From the NCBI GenBank assembly GCA_016290775.1, contig JAEEVF010000002.1, positions 124,001 to 188,000 on the forward strand: a stretch of 64,000 bases of DNA, given 5' to 3'. Made by a program: the position numbers and the translations under genes. Positions 43,399 through 51,908 of this stretch are shown here, piece by piece (position 1 is the stretch's first letter; each line of letters opens with the position of its first letter). This stretch comes from Acetatifactor sp. (GTDB lineage Bacteria; Bacillota; Clostridia; Lachnospirales; Lachnospiraceae). The notes under the pieces were generated by a model that saw only the letters and a program-made list of their open reading frames with translations, did not search any database and was not told the DNA's origin.

Positions 43399-43429
43399 TT
43401 GACCTTACAGTTCACTGTAATGATATAAC
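43399..43429 (+). promoter_or_regulatory. MerR-type promoter of the gene at 43452
   Basis: TTGACC (43399-43404), 19-base spacer with TTACAGTT-CACTGTAA, TATAAC (43424-43429). The same layout as the two cassettes but with a different palindrome, so this is a separate regulon. The 303-base gap to the divergent MerR gene holds only these promoters. Confidence 0.85.
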
Positions 43430-43451
43430 TGTCTCGAAAGGAGATAGCGGT

Positions 43452-44294
43452 ATGACAATCAAGGAATTTGCGAAGCTTTGTGAATGTAATCCTAAGACGC
43501 TTCGATATTACGACAGCATCGATCTGCTAAAACCGGTTGACGTGGATCCGTGGACGGGATATCGATACTATGATGAGTCTCAGGGCGAAACTTACGTGAA
43601 GATCAAAAACCTGCAGAAGGCAGGCTTCACCATCGATGAGATCAGAGCACTCCTTGAAAAGGATGATCGCGTAATCTATGATGCCTTTGAAAAAAAGATC
43701 GAAGAGGCAGAGGCGAGACTTCGCGAAATCAAACGCATCCGCCAGTCATATCAGAGTGAAATGAGTACAATTCAGAGTAGAATTCAAGAAGTAAAAAACA
43801 GACTGTTAAGTGACGTAAAGAGGTATGATCCGGCCGTGGAATTCGGACTGAGTGCGGAAGAATATGCAAAGATTCTGAGCACCATCGAGCATTGCATCGA
43901 CGCGGCGCCCCTTCCCGAGGACGAGCTTTCTGGGCTTCAGGGCGTGCTGGATATGACGCCGCCGGAGATCCTCGACAAGATTTCCAAGATGGAGAATATG
44001 AAGCCGGAGCTTCCTGCCTTCCGAAAGGATCCCAAGTGGCAGATGATCTACGAGAAGCATGGCTGGGAGAATGTCAAGGATTTCCTGGCGGACTTCGAGA
44101 AGCTCGAGCCTGGCACCTACGGACTGGATTTTCAGGTTGTGGACGAAAAGTATGATAATACCGTTGCCTTCTCGGGCACGCTCCTCAATTTGCTTCTCAT
44201 GAGGAATCCGGACGTTTCGAAATCGCTTGTCTGCAACGTGGATCGGTCCAAGGACGGGCAGAATCATTTCTGGTTATATCAGAAAAACGCATAA
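43452..44294 (+). CDS. MerR-family regulator, BltR/TipA-like layout
   Basis: 280 residues. MTIKEFAKLCECNPKTLRYYDSIDLLKPVDVDPWTGYRYYDESQ is the DNA-binding wing, then a coiled-coil helix (about 75-120). The 160-residue C-terminal domain is acidic and unassigned. GGAGA precedes the ATG. The promoter has the MerR 19-bp spacer with its own palindrome, so autoregulation is expected. The final 31 bases are tandemly duplicated. Confidence 0.9.
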   Translation: MTIKEFAKLCECNPKTLRYYDSIDLLKPVDVDPWTGYRYYDESQGETYVKIKNLQKAGFTIDEIRALLEKDDRVIYDAFEKKIEEAEARLREIKRIRQSYQSEMSTIQSRIQEVKNRLLSDVKRYDPAVEFGLSAEEYAKILSTIEHCIDAAPLPEDELSGLQGVLDMTPPEILDKISKMENMKPELPAFRKDPKWQMIYEKHGWENVKDFLADFEKLEPGTYGLDFQVVDEKYDNTVAFSGTLLNLLLMRNPDVSKSLVCNVDRSKDGQNHFWLYQKNA

Positions 44295-44323
44295 TCACTT
44301 CTAGTTATATCAGAAAAACGCAT
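44262..44323. repeat. 31-bp tandem duplication at the end of the MerR gene
   Basis: 44262-44292 and 44293-44323 differ at only two positions (ATTTCTGG versus ACTTCTAG). The second copy lies after the stop codon. Confidence 0.85.
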
Positions 44324-44388
44324 AAAACATACATAGGGCATGCAACTCCGTAAAGAAAAACGGCATTACAAGAAGGGGGGAAACAAGA

Positions 44389-44742
44389 ATGGAAGGTTTT
44401 ATCTTTTTTTTCATTTTGTGTGGGTTCGTACTTCTTTTTATCATTTGGGTCTTATTGGGAGCCTATGTCTGGCCGGGTTTTACGAAGGAGATCGTTGAGT
44501 CCTATGAGCTGTTGGCAAGCAACCGCACGCGGAACAAAAGTCTCTTATATGCTGCGGCACGATGGTCTCAGAATATATATGAGAGGATTCATGCGGAAGA
44601 ACTGGAGCGGGAAGAGGCGGAGCGCCAAAGGAAAATTGAGGAGAACAAAGCGGCCGTATCGTGGAAATGCTTAGGCTGCGGCCGGGTAAATCATGGCTTT
44701 CAGGAAATGTGTGCCTGTGGTCAGCGCAGGGATGATAATTAG
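44389..44742 (+). CDS. Small membrane protein with a C-terminal zinc-ribbon-like end
   Basis: 117 residues. One long N-terminal membrane helix (5-30) is followed by a charged helix rich in Glu/Arg (HAEELEREEAERQRK). The end CLGCGRVNHGFQEMCACGQ has four Cys in two CxxC/CxC pairs, like a half zinc ribbon. GGGGGGAA lies before the ATG. No family recognised. Confidence 0.6.
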   Translation: MEGFIFFFILCGFVLLFIIWVLLGAYVWPGFTKEIVESYELLASNRTRNKSLLYAAARWSQNIYERIHAEELEREEAERQRKIEENKAAVSWKCLGCGRVNHGFQEMCACGQRRDDN

Positions 44743-44835
44743 GATTGAAAATCTTGGCGGAAGTCTCGATTTGACGTAGAATATGTAGATCATCTTTGTC
44801 TCGATCCGGAGACACCTCCCGAGCATCCCCATTAT

Positions 44836-45349
44836 TTGATTGAAACCCCTGAGCAAATGGCTATCTTAAATGAAGGAGCTTTTGGCTATTGCGTGTGGGA
44901 TCCCGAAGAGGGGATCGATTGGTGGCAATATCATTATCCGCTGGAGTTGTTTACACTCGAGTCTCTCGAGGAATTACTTCAATATCCGCTCTCGGAGTAT
45001 AGCTATCTTCTGAAATATGAAGGCGCTTACTCAGATTGCGGCACAAAATATGAGGCAGAGTCGGTAGTGATCGATGTTTTTCGAAAACAGAGAAATGCCA
45101 AAGGAAATCGACTTTGACGAAAACACCTTGTTTGTCAGATTTTTCCAAACAACCGAGGAGAGATTCTGGGAGCCCTATCATGGTTTTTATGATTTCGGGT
45201 ACGATATCCGTAAAAGTGAAGCGGAAATAGTTGTAAAAATGATTGAAATTGATTCTTGTGTATATGGCCAAGAAGAAGACTGCACGCTGACGGATGTCCT
45301 ATACATGGTGGTTCCCAAGGAGCTGGCGGCGCTTGAGCAAAAATATTGA
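44836..45349 (+). pseudogene. Frameshifted hypothetical gene
   Basis: Two overlapping open frames read as one protein if the frame changes at the T5 run near 45077-45081: GTKYEAESVVIDVF in the first continues as FENREMPKEIDFDENTLFVRFF in the second. The first frame extends upstream to about 44755 as coding-like text (FDVEYVDHLCLDPETPPEHPHYL) but without a start codon, so a second lesion near the 5' end is likely. The protein would be acidic and cytosolic, about 190 residues, family unknown. Two overlapping genes are the alternative. Confidence 0.55.
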
Positions 45350-45375
45350 AAAATGGCTGAGGATCTAAAGGGAGA

Positions 45376-45409
45376 ATGCCAAGGTGTTTGAGCACCTTGG
45401 CATTTTTGA
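45376..45409 (+). terminator. Terminator before the dehydrogenase gene
   Basis: ATGCCAAGGTG (45376-45386) and CACCTTGGCAT (45393-45403) with a 6-base loop, then TTTT. Confidence 0.85.
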
Positions 45410-45566
45410 TGAAAATGGAACGGCGGATTTTGGGAGAATAGCAGAGAAATGCACACTAGAAGTACGGAAACGAGTGGTTTCGGAGAGTTGTATTTGCTAT
45501 AATTGAAGGCAGATGGGGGAAATCAGGAGTTGTTCATGTTTCTCAAAACAGGAAAGGGCTACGCAA

Positions 45567-46526
45567 ATGAAGATCGTTGTTTTGAATCAAATGCTACAGC
45601 AGTACCATAAAGATAAAATTCTAGGCATCGCGAATGCGATCGGCGCGAAGATATGCTTCGCGGAGTCGGAGAGCACGGTGCCGGAAGAATTTGCCGCACC
45701 TGACGTTGTATATGGTTTCGGAATGCATATAGCAAAGATGCAGAAGAACCTAAAATGGCTGTGTGTACCGTCGGCGGGCGTGGATTATCTCATGAAGCCT
45801 GGCGTTTTCGCCAATGAGGAGTGCCTCCTCACGAATTCCTCAGGGGCCTACGGAGTATCCATTTCAGAGCATATGATCGCGGTTTCGCTTATGATGATGC
45901 GAAGGCTGACGGAGTTTTACGAAGAAACGCTGAACACGCAGTGGGGAAAGCCCAGGGCGCAGCGTTCCCTTTGGGGAAGTCGCATTACCGTCCTTGGAAC
46001 CGGCGACATCGGACAGTGTTTTGCGAAAAGGGCGAAGGCCTTTGAACCGGAGCGGATCATTGGCGTTAACAGAAGCGGAACGTGCAAGGATCCCGCATTT
46101 GACAGAGTGGTCAGCGTGGATGCTTTGGACGAGATTCTTCCTGAAACAGACCTGCTTGCCATGAGCCTGCCTGACACGCCGCAGACCAGAGGGATCCTGA
46201 CACGCGAGAGGTTGCGAGCACTGCCGCAAGGGGCATTTATCGTGAATGTCGGCCGTGGGTCTGCCATTGACGAAGAGGCGCTCGCTGATTGCCTTGAAGA
46301 CGGGCATCTTGGCGGCGCGGCGCTGGATGTTTTCCAAACGGAGCCACTCCCCAAAGAGAGCAGACTGTGGAAGACCAAGGGTGTTCTCATTACGCCGCAT
46401 GTTGCAGGAAATCTTACCCTAAAGCGCACGCTTGATAAGAATGTCGACATGTTTTGTGAGGACCTCATCAACTTTGCGGAAGGGAAAGCGTTGAAATATG
46501 CCGTAGACCGCAATAAGGGATACTAA
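45567..46526 (+). CDS. D-2-hydroxyacid dehydrogenase
   Basis: 319 residues from ATG 45567 with GGAAAGGG upstream; a longer frame from 45513 has no ribosome site. The NAD-binding GTGDIGQCFAKRAKAF, the catalytic Arg in NVGRGSAIDEEAL, the Glu in TEPLP and the His in TPHVAGN are all present. PSAGVDYL and ISEHMIAV are typical of phosphoglycerate-dehydrogenase-like members acting on short 2-keto acids. Exact substrate unknown. Confidence 0.92.
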   Translation: MKIVVLNQMLQQYHKDKILGIANAIGAKICFAESESTVPEEFAAPDVVYGFGMHIAKMQKNLKWLCVPSAGVDYLMKPGVFANEECLLTNSSGAYGVSISEHMIAVSLMMMRRLTEFYEETLNTQWGKPRAQRSLWGSRITVLGTGDIGQCFAKRAKAFEPERIIGVNRSGTCKDPAFDRVVSVDALDEILPETDLLAMSLPDTPQTRGILTRERLRALPQGAFIVNVGRGSAIDEEALADCLEDGHLGGAALDVFQTEPLPKESRLWKTKGVLITPHVAGNLTLKRTLDKNVDMFCEDLINFAEGKALKYAVDRNKGY

Positions 46527-46604
46527 AAATGTTCAAAGGGGGTATTGAAAAATGGCTAGAAATGTTATGATCACCGGAACGCATATCCGTTCTAAAGGAG
46601 AGAC

Positions 46605-47267
46605 ATGAAAGTTAAGGAATATCTGAAGAAAAACAGACGACGCATCATGATGTCACTTTGTGGCGTGATCATCTGCGCCGTAAGCGTTGGCGTGTTTAAG
46701 CTGGCAGCGTTAGGCGTGGATCCGTTCCAGTCCTTTATGGCGGGTTTGGATGCACTGGTCCCCATCGAATTCGGAACGCTGTATGTGATCGTGAATGCCA
46801 TATTATTATTGTTTAGTCTGATCGTGGATAGGCATAACATTGGTATTGCTACGTTTATCAACCTGTTTTTGTTGGGTTATATCACGCAGTTTACCTACGA
46901 GCTGTTGCAGAGGTTGATCCCTGACCCGTCACTTTTGGTACGGATTTTGTGTCTGACCATTGGCATCGTGGTGATCTGTTTTGGATCAGCGCTGTATATG
47001 ACTGCGGATCTGGGTGTTTCGACCTATGATGCCGTTGCGATCGTCATGTCCTCGAAGTGGAAGCTTGGCAAGTTTAAGTACGTTCGGATCTGTACGGACC
47101 TGGTATGCGTGGTGCTCGGATGCATATTATTTGTAATGGCAGGGAATGCCATTGGGAAAATACCGACCATTGCGGGCGTAGGAACCATCATCACGGCATT
47201 CTTCATGGGACCGTTGATTGATTTCTTCAATGAGAAATTCGCAAAGCCGCTGTTAAGTTCACAATAG
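46605..47267 (+). CDS. YczE/YyaS/YitT-like membrane protein
   Basis: 220 residues with five to six membrane helices. ICAVSVGVFKLAALGVDPFQSF near the start and ALYMTADLGVSTYDAVAIVMS in the middle are two copies of the same half-motif, as in YczE-type proteins. AAAGGAG precedes the ATG. A transport role is usually assumed for this family; the substrate is unknown. Confidence 0.85.
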   Translation: MKVKEYLKKNRRRIMMSLCGVIICAVSVGVFKLAALGVDPFQSFMAGLDALVPIEFGTLYVIVNAILLLFSLIVDRHNIGIATFINLFLLGYITQFTYELLQRLIPDPSLLVRILCLTIGIVVICFGSALYMTADLGVSTYDAVAIVMSSKWKLGKFKYVRICTDLVCVVLGCILFVMAGNAIGKIPTIAGVGTIITAFFMGPLIDFFNEKFAKPLLSSQ

Positions 47268-47276
47268 AGTTGTGAA

Positions 47277-47305
47277 TTGACGTGGAAAAACGCGTCCGAT
47301 ATAAT
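47277..47305 (+). promoter_or_regulatory. Promoter of the AGCS symporter gene
   Basis: TTGACG (47277-47282), 17 bases, TATAAT (47300-47305). Confidence 0.78.
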
Positions 47306-47340
47306 GAAAAAGGAATTTTTCTATGAGGGAGGAAAGTACT

Positions 47341-48873
47341 ATGGATGGATTTATGAACTGGTTAACGAGCGTGAATGATGCGATCAACACCTTCATCTGG
47401 GTGAAGATCGGTCTTGTCATGCTGATCGGCACGGGCGTTTTGATGACGGTGCTCCTTGGATTCTTCCAGGTAACGCACATCGGCCACTGGATGAAGAAGA
47501 CCATTGGCGGCGTATTTGAGAAGGGATCGCACAACAAGAAAGAGATGGGAAGCGTTTCGCAGTTCCAGGCTCTTTGTACGGCGCTGGCAGCCACCATCGG
47601 TACCGGTAACATCGCCGGCGTGGCAGCAGCCATTGTGCTGGGCGGCCCCGGAGCCGTGTTCTGGATGTGGATCGCGGCGTTCTTTGGCATGATGACCAAT
47701 TTCTCTGAAAACGTTCTCGGCATATACTATCGCCGCAAGAACAGTGAAGGTGAGTGGAGCGGCGGTGCCATGTACTACCTTCAGGATGGCCTTGGAAAGC
47801 TTCCCGGTTGCAAGTGGATCGGCAAGATCCTGGCAGTGCTGTTTTCCATTTTTGCGGTTCTGGCATCCTTCGGTATCGGAAACATGGGTCAGATCAACAA
47901 GATCGTCCTGAACATGGAATCTGCATTTTTCTCTGGCGTGAAGGACGTGAAGATCTTTGGAAACGTATCTTTGGTTGCTTTCTTCATCGGCATTATTCTG
48001 ATGATCGTTGCCGCTTTCATTATTCTGGGCGGCCTGAAGAGAATCGCAGCCGTGGCTGAAAGAGTGGTTCCTTTTATGGCCATCCTTTACATCATCGGCG
48101 CGATCATAGTCTTCTTTGTTCACATTGACAAGGTGGGTGCCATGTTCGCGGCGATCTTCCGTTTTGCCTTTGGCGTAAAGGCCGTGGAAGGCGCGGCAGC
48201 AGGCATTGCCATCAAGATGGTAATCACGCAGGGCTGTAAGAGAGGCGTGTTCTCCAACGAGGCAGGTCTTGGTTCTTCCGTTATGGTTCACTCCAACTCC
48301 AACGTAAAGGAGCCCGTGAAGCAAGGTCTTTGGGGAATCTTCGAAGTATTCGCTGACACCTTTGTCGTATGTACCATGACTGCGATCGTGGTTCTTTCCT
48401 CTGGCATGATCGACCTGAGCACCGGTCTTGCAGTAGAGGGAACCAGCGACGCTACGCTGGTGGCACAGGCTTTTGGAAACGTGTTTGGGCGTCCCGGCGA
48501 GTGGTTTGTTGCAATTGCAATGCTGCTCTTCGCGTTTACCACCGTCCTTGGCTGGTCTCACTATGGCAGTAAGGCCGTGGAATATCTTTTCGGCACGAAG
48601 GGGATCAAGGTCTACAAGGTGATCTTCGTGTTGATGATCGTGTCCGGTGCGGTTATGACTTCTTCCCTGGCATGGGACATCTCTGATACCTTTAACGGAT
48701 TCATGATGGTGCCCAACCTGATCGGCGTGGTCGTTCTGTCACCCGTTGTCATGAAGATCACGAAGAGCTACGTTGCCCGCAGGATCCATGGAAAGGACGA
48801 AGAACCTGTTCTTTCCGCATTCGAGGACATTCAGAAGGAACATGCCGAAGCAGTAAAACGCGGCGAGGAATAA
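47341..48873 (+). CDS. Sodium:alanine/glycine symporter (AGCS family)
   Basis: 510 residues from ATG 47341, 7 bases after GGGAGG; the upstream ATG at 47323 overlaps that site and is rejected. The family signature QALCTALAATIGTGNIAGVAAAI, then GGPGAVFWMW, GGAMYYL, RGVFSNEAGLGSS and TTVLGWSHYG are all present, with about 11 membrane helices. It takes up alanine or glycine (some members also D-Ala) with Na+. It has its own promoter; repeats follow its stop. Confidence 0.95.
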   Translation: MDGFMNWLTSVNDAINTFIWVKIGLVMLIGTGVLMTVLLGFFQVTHIGHWMKKTIGGVFEKGSHNKKEMGSVSQFQALCTALAATIGTGNIAGVAAAIVLGGPGAVFWMWIAAFFGMMTNFSENVLGIYYRRKNSEGEWSGGAMYYLQDGLGKLPGCKWIGKILAVLFSIFAVLASFGIGNMGQINKIVLNMESAFFSGVKDVKIFGNVSLVAFFIGIILMIVAAFIILGGLKRIAAVAERVVPFMAILYIIGAIIVFFVHIDKVGAMFAAIFRFAFGVKAVEGAAAGIAIKMVITQGCKRGVFSNEAGLGSSVMVHSNSNVKEPVKQGLWGIFEVFADTFVVCTMTAIVVLSSGMIDLSTGLAVEGTSDATLVAQAFGNVFGRPGEWFVAIAMLLFAFTTVLGWSHYGSKAVEYLFGTKGIKVYKVIFVLMIVSGAVMTSSLAWDISDTFNGFMMVPNLIGVVVLSPVVMKITKSYVARRIHGKDEEPVLSAFEDIQKEHAEAVKRGEE

Positions 48874-48880
48874 GATTTAA

Positions 48881-49012
48881 TGTGCCAGTGGGGACGGTTC
48901 TTTTTGGCGTGCCAGTGGGGACGGTTCTTTTTGGCACGTTTTGCCTTGCGTGGACAAAACGTGCCAAAAAGAACCGTCCCCACTGGCACACCGAACCGTC
49001 CCCACTGGCACA
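48881..49012. repeat. Cluster of four GTGCCAGTGGGGACGG repeats
   Basis: Two direct copies (48881-48908, 48909-48938) are followed by an inverted copy (48961-48989) and a truncated inverted copy (48992-49012). The unit is about 29 bases, GTGCCAGTGGGGACGG then TTCTTTTTGGCAC. The direct/inverted pair can form a long hairpin ending in T-rich sequence and may serve as the symporter terminator. Related copies lie at 20856 and 50175. It is a dispersed palindromic element of REP/MITE type. Confidence 0.9.
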
Positions 49013-49019
49013 TTTTCTC

Positions 49020-49050
49020 TTGACATTGACGCAGCGTCAACTGATATAAT
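49020..49050 (+). promoter_or_regulatory. MerR-type promoter of cassette 2
   Basis: TTGACA (49020-49025), 19-base spacer with TTGACGC-A-GCGTCAA, TATAAT (49045-49050). Apart from the central base of the palindrome it repeats the operator of cassette 1, so the two MerR proteins may regulate each other. Confidence 0.92.
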
Positions 49051-49069
49051 ACAAGCAGAGGGTGATCAT

Positions 49070-49804
49070 ATGGATGAAACAAAGCTTGTGGACATATCTG
49101 GAATATGCGATCGATTCGGCATTTCCTCGCGGACGCTCCGCTTCTATGAGGAAGAGGGCATCATTGCGAGCACGCGGGAGGAAGGTTCCTCGCGCCGGAA
49201 GTATTCCGCCGAGCAGATTGTGCGGATCCGAGAGGTGCTGACGCTTCGGGCCATTGGGATTTCGGTGAAGGAGATCAAGGAGTACCTGCAGGGAAACGCA
49301 TCCCTAAAGGAGATCGTCCACTTAAGGAAGGCCGAGATCATAGCCTCGATTGAAAGCAAATCGCGGGAGATCGAGCTGCTAAACCAGGCGCTGATGGCAA
49401 TGGATGACGGGGAGAATTTGTTCGAAGCGGCGGACATGTTCGAAACGCCGACGAAGCGAAATAAAAAGGCCACGGGAAACAAGGCCCCGGAAAGCAAGAC
49501 CGCCCAGCGTATGGAAATCGTTCGAAACTGCGCGGAATGGATCATTCAGGACCATTTGGAGAAGCTTTACCCGTATTTTAGCCAGCAGCTTCGGGAATAT
49601 ATGCCCGAATCCGCTTTTCAAGCGACGTGGCGGGATTGCATCACGGGTGTCGGCAAGTTTCAAAGGCTTGGCGAGACGTGTCCTGACAATGAATCGGAGA
49701 ATGTCGTGCTTCAGAAATTCCATTTCGAGAAGGTGACCGTGCTGATGAAATTTGTGTTTCATAACTTGATCATCCATGGCTTGTGGACCAGTTTTGTGGA
49801 GTGA
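49070..49804 (+). CDS. MerR-family regulator (cassette copy 2)
   Basis: 244 residues from ATG 49070, which follows GAGGGTG; a longer frame runs into the repeats and is rejected. DISGICDRFGISSRTLRFYEEEGIIASTREEGSSRRKYS is the MerR wing. The coiled helix and the C-terminal CAEWIIQDHLEKLYPYFSQQLREYMPESAF domain align with the protein at 42390. The spacer of its promoter holds the shared palindrome. Confidence 0.9.
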   Translation: MDETKLVDISGICDRFGISSRTLRFYEEEGIIASTREEGSSRRKYSAEQIVRIREVLTLRAIGISVKEIKEYLQGNASLKEIVHLRKAEIIASIESKSREIELLNQALMAMDDGENLFEAADMFETPTKRNKKATGNKAPESKTAQRMEIVRNCAEWIIQDHLEKLYPYFSQQLREYMPESAFQATWRDCITGVGKFQRLGETCPDNESENVVLQKFHFEKVTVLMKFVFHNLIIHGLWTSFVE

Positions 49805-49813
49805 GGTGGCATT

Positions 49814-50173
49814 ATGAAAAATCTGTCGATCAAACAATTGAAACTTATTCGGAACCTGATCTGCGTGGCAGGCATTGTGGGCGGGTTTATCCTGTGGACC
49901 TTTCTGCCGGACACCTTTCAAAACACCAGTTTGTTCCATGTCGGGAATGGCGAAACTGGCTTTAAGGTGGGCGCGCTGATCCTTCTGCTGATCCAGTTTT
50001 TTGCATTCATTCCGGACACGAACCAGGAGGAAATTCACACGGAGGATCCCGAGGAACGCGCCAAGCTCGAAGAGGTGCGCGGAAAGAAAAATGCCCTCCG
50101 CCAGGTGTATACCGCCCTAGGCCTTGCCCTCACTATATGGGTCATCATGGGCCTCGCAGCGCTGATGCTGTGA
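49814..50173 (+). CDS. Small membrane protein of a MerR cassette (copy 2)
   Basis: 119 residues. MKNLSIKQLKLIRNLICVAGIVGGFILWTFLPDTFQNTSLFHVGNG and the later charged EEIHTEDPEERAKLEEVRGKK loop match the protein at 41993, including the membrane-helix pattern. It starts 9 bases after the MerR stop. The effector of the MerR cassette is probably this protein. Confidence 0.75.
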   Translation: MKNLSIKQLKLIRNLICVAGIVGGFILWTFLPDTFQNTSLFHVGNGETGFKVGALILLLIQFFAFIPDTNQEEIHTEDPEERAKLEEVRGKKNALRQVYTALGLALTIWVIMGLAALML

Positions 50174-50174
50174 T

Positions 50175-50242
50175 CATGTGCCAGTGGGGACGGTTCTTTT
50201 TGGCATGTTTGTGCCAAAAAGAACCGTCCCCACTGGCACATG
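50175..50242. repeat. Inverted pair of GTGCCAGTGGGGACGG repeats
   Basis: One copy and its inverted partner separated by about 10 bases form a near-perfect 28-bp stem right after cassette 2. With the cluster at 48881 it flanks the cassette, so a composite-like movement of the cassette is conceivable. Confidence 0.9.
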
Positions 50243-50252
50243 AAAAAACGTA

Positions 50253-50547
50253 TTGACAAATCATCTTCGGTCTGATATTTTTTCAGAAAACAACATAAGA
50301 AAAGCGATGACGGAAAAGAGTAACTTGTAGAGAATCATCCAGAGAGAATGGCGTAGGGTGGAAGCCATTTATGAGGACGACAGGCGAAAACCATTCCCAA
50401 GCTGCAGGCTGAAAGAAAGAGTAAGCCTTGCCGTAGACCTGCGTTAAAGGTTAGGATTTGATGGAATCTGAAGTGAAAAGTTAAGGTGGAACCGTGCTGA
50501 CAGGCACCCTTAGGACTATATTATTATGGTCGTAAGGGTGCCTTTCT
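50253..50547 (+). promoter_or_regulatory. T-box riboswitch leader with promoter and terminator
   Basis: Promoter TTGACA (50253-50258), 17 bases, TATTTT. Stem I holds AGAGTAA (50316-50322) and AGAGAGAATGGC (50341) with the GAAGCC partner. The conserved T-box AAGGTGGAACCGTG is at 50483-50496. The terminator is AGGCACCCTTA (50502-50512) with TAAGGGTGCCT (50533-50543) then TTCTT. Pairing of ACTTGT with ACAGG (50380-50384) puts the specifier in CGAAAACCA, so ACC (Thr) or AAC (Asn) are candidates. The controlled gene is the methyltransferase, an unusual target. Confidence 0.9.
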
Positions 50548-50603
50548 TATGGGGTTTTGGATAATATGCCTAAACAATGGCTCAAAAAAAGGAGGAAAAA
50601 ACG

Positions 50604-51428
50604 ATGGATCTACATGATTACAAGGATGTTGCTGAGAATTATGACAGGTATCTGGAAGTGATGTATGGGCAGGAAAAGGATCGTCACGAGAACTTTCAGG
50701 AGTTTTATCTGGAGTTGGCGAAGAAGTACGGCGCGGGCGGCGTGGTGGACGTGGCGTGCGGGACGGGTGCGGTCCTTCTGTACCTTGCAGAGCGCGGCAT
50801 CATGGCGGACGGCACGGACCTTTCCGAGGAAATGTGCAAGGTGGCCCAGGCCAAGGCGGAAAAGCAGGGCCTAAAGCTGAACATTTATCCCGCGGACATG
50901 ACGAAGTTCAGTTCCGGCCGAAAGTATTCCCTTGCCATCATCGCGCGGAGCGGGTTTATGCATTTGCCGACCACGGAGCTTCAGATCGCGGCGCTTCGCA
51001 ACCTCCATGACCAGCTAGAGGACGGCGGGGTCCTTACGTTCAATACCTTCGACCCGTGGCCGCCCATGCAAGCCGTGCAAATGAAGACGACGCCGGAGGA
51101 CTATTCCCTCCGCCTTGAATATGTCAATGCCGACGGCAAGAGAGAGCGCATCTACAATGCAATTACCTACAATCCCTATACGCAGCAAATGTACGGCAAT
51201 TGGAAGTTCGAGACGCTGGACGATGACGGCAACGTGATCGGAGAGCGCGTGCGACCCCTGATGATGCGCGAGACGTATCGCAGCGAGGTGTTCCTGCTTG
51301 CAAAGCTTTGCGGCTTCGAAGTTGTGGACGTCTACAGGGGCTATAAGGGAGACAAAGAGGATTTAAACGATCCGTCCTCAGCGGCGAAATATAAAGGCAA
51401 CCTGATCTGGGTAATGCGGAAAATATGA
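50604..51428 (+). CDS. Class I SAM-dependent methyltransferase under T-box control
   Basis: 274 residues from ATG 50604, 8 bases after GGAGG. VVDVACGTGAVLLYLAERG is motif I, TDLSEEMCKVAQAKA holds the acidic residue binding the ribose, and IIARSGFMHLPT is motif IV. The C-terminal 80 residues carry a beta insertion (RIYNAITYNPYTQQMYGNWKFETLDDDG) typical of small-molecule methylases. The substrate is unknown. The T-box leader ties its expression to the charging of one tRNA, so it may act on an amino acid or a derivative. Confidence 0.88.
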   Translation: MDLHDYKDVAENYDRYLEVMYGQEKDRHENFQEFYLELAKKYGAGGVVDVACGTGAVLLYLAERGIMADGTDLSEEMCKVAQAKAEKQGLKLNIYPADMTKFSSGRKYSLAIIARSGFMHLPTTELQIAALRNLHDQLEDGGVLTFNTFDPWPPMQAVQMKTTPEDYSLRLEYVNADGKRERIYNAITYNPYTQQMYGNWKFETLDDDGNVIGERVRPLMMRETYRSEVFLLAKLCGFEVVDVYRGYKGDKEDLNDPSSAAKYKGNLIWVMRKI

Positions 51429-51450
51429 CCTCAAAGCCAGTGCGTGCAGC

Positions 51451-51903
51451 CTAGGCCAGCTCTTCGTTGATGAACTGGACGTCCTTCTTTAGCGTGCGAT
51501 AGAGCGCAAGGCCCATGATCACATAGGAGATGCCATAACCCGCGAGGGTGCAGATCAGAGCGGTCATGTGATGGTGAAGCTGCCAAAAGCCTATCGTGAC
51601 GATCATGCACACGGCGGCAGTGACCAGAAAATAGAGCAGTCCCTGGATCAGATACCCGATCCGGTTACAGTCAAAGATCGCGGTCATCATTGCAAACGTC
51701 GCACCGATCACGCCGTAAAGCAGGACATTGACATAGGCCGCCATCACGGGCGTTGAAAACTTCCCAAGGAAATCGGGGGGAATGGATATGAAATTTTGGA
51801 CGCCGCATGCATTTGCAATGACGTCGATCAAAAGGTTTATCACAAGTCCTGCGAAACAGGAAATCGCAAAGCTGATGGCTCCGCGTCTTAAGACTTCTTT
51901 CAT
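51451..51903 (-). CDS. DUF3021-family membrane protein
   Basis: 150 residues with four membrane helices and a short C-terminal tail (LKKDVQFINEELA). Size, helix pattern and place just after a LytTR gene are those of DUF3021 proteins, which inhibit their partner LytTR regulator at the membrane. It starts 5 bases after the LytTR stop. It is the last gene of a four-gene minus-strand unit (ATPase, permease, LytTR, DUF3021). Confidence 0.82.
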   Translation of the reverse strand: MKEVLRRGAISFAISCFAGLVINLLIDVIANACGVQNFISIPPDFLGKFSTPVMAAYVNVLLYGVIGATFAMMTAIFDCNRIGYLIQGLLYFLVTAAVCMIVTIGFWQLHHHMTALICTLAGYGISYVIMGLALYRTLKKDVQFINEELA

Positions 51904-51908
51904 GTTTC

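Noticed and set aside
48881..49012. Insertion-sequence ends
   Set aside because: No transposase lies between the repeats and the copies are short palindromes that also occur singly elsewhere in the window.
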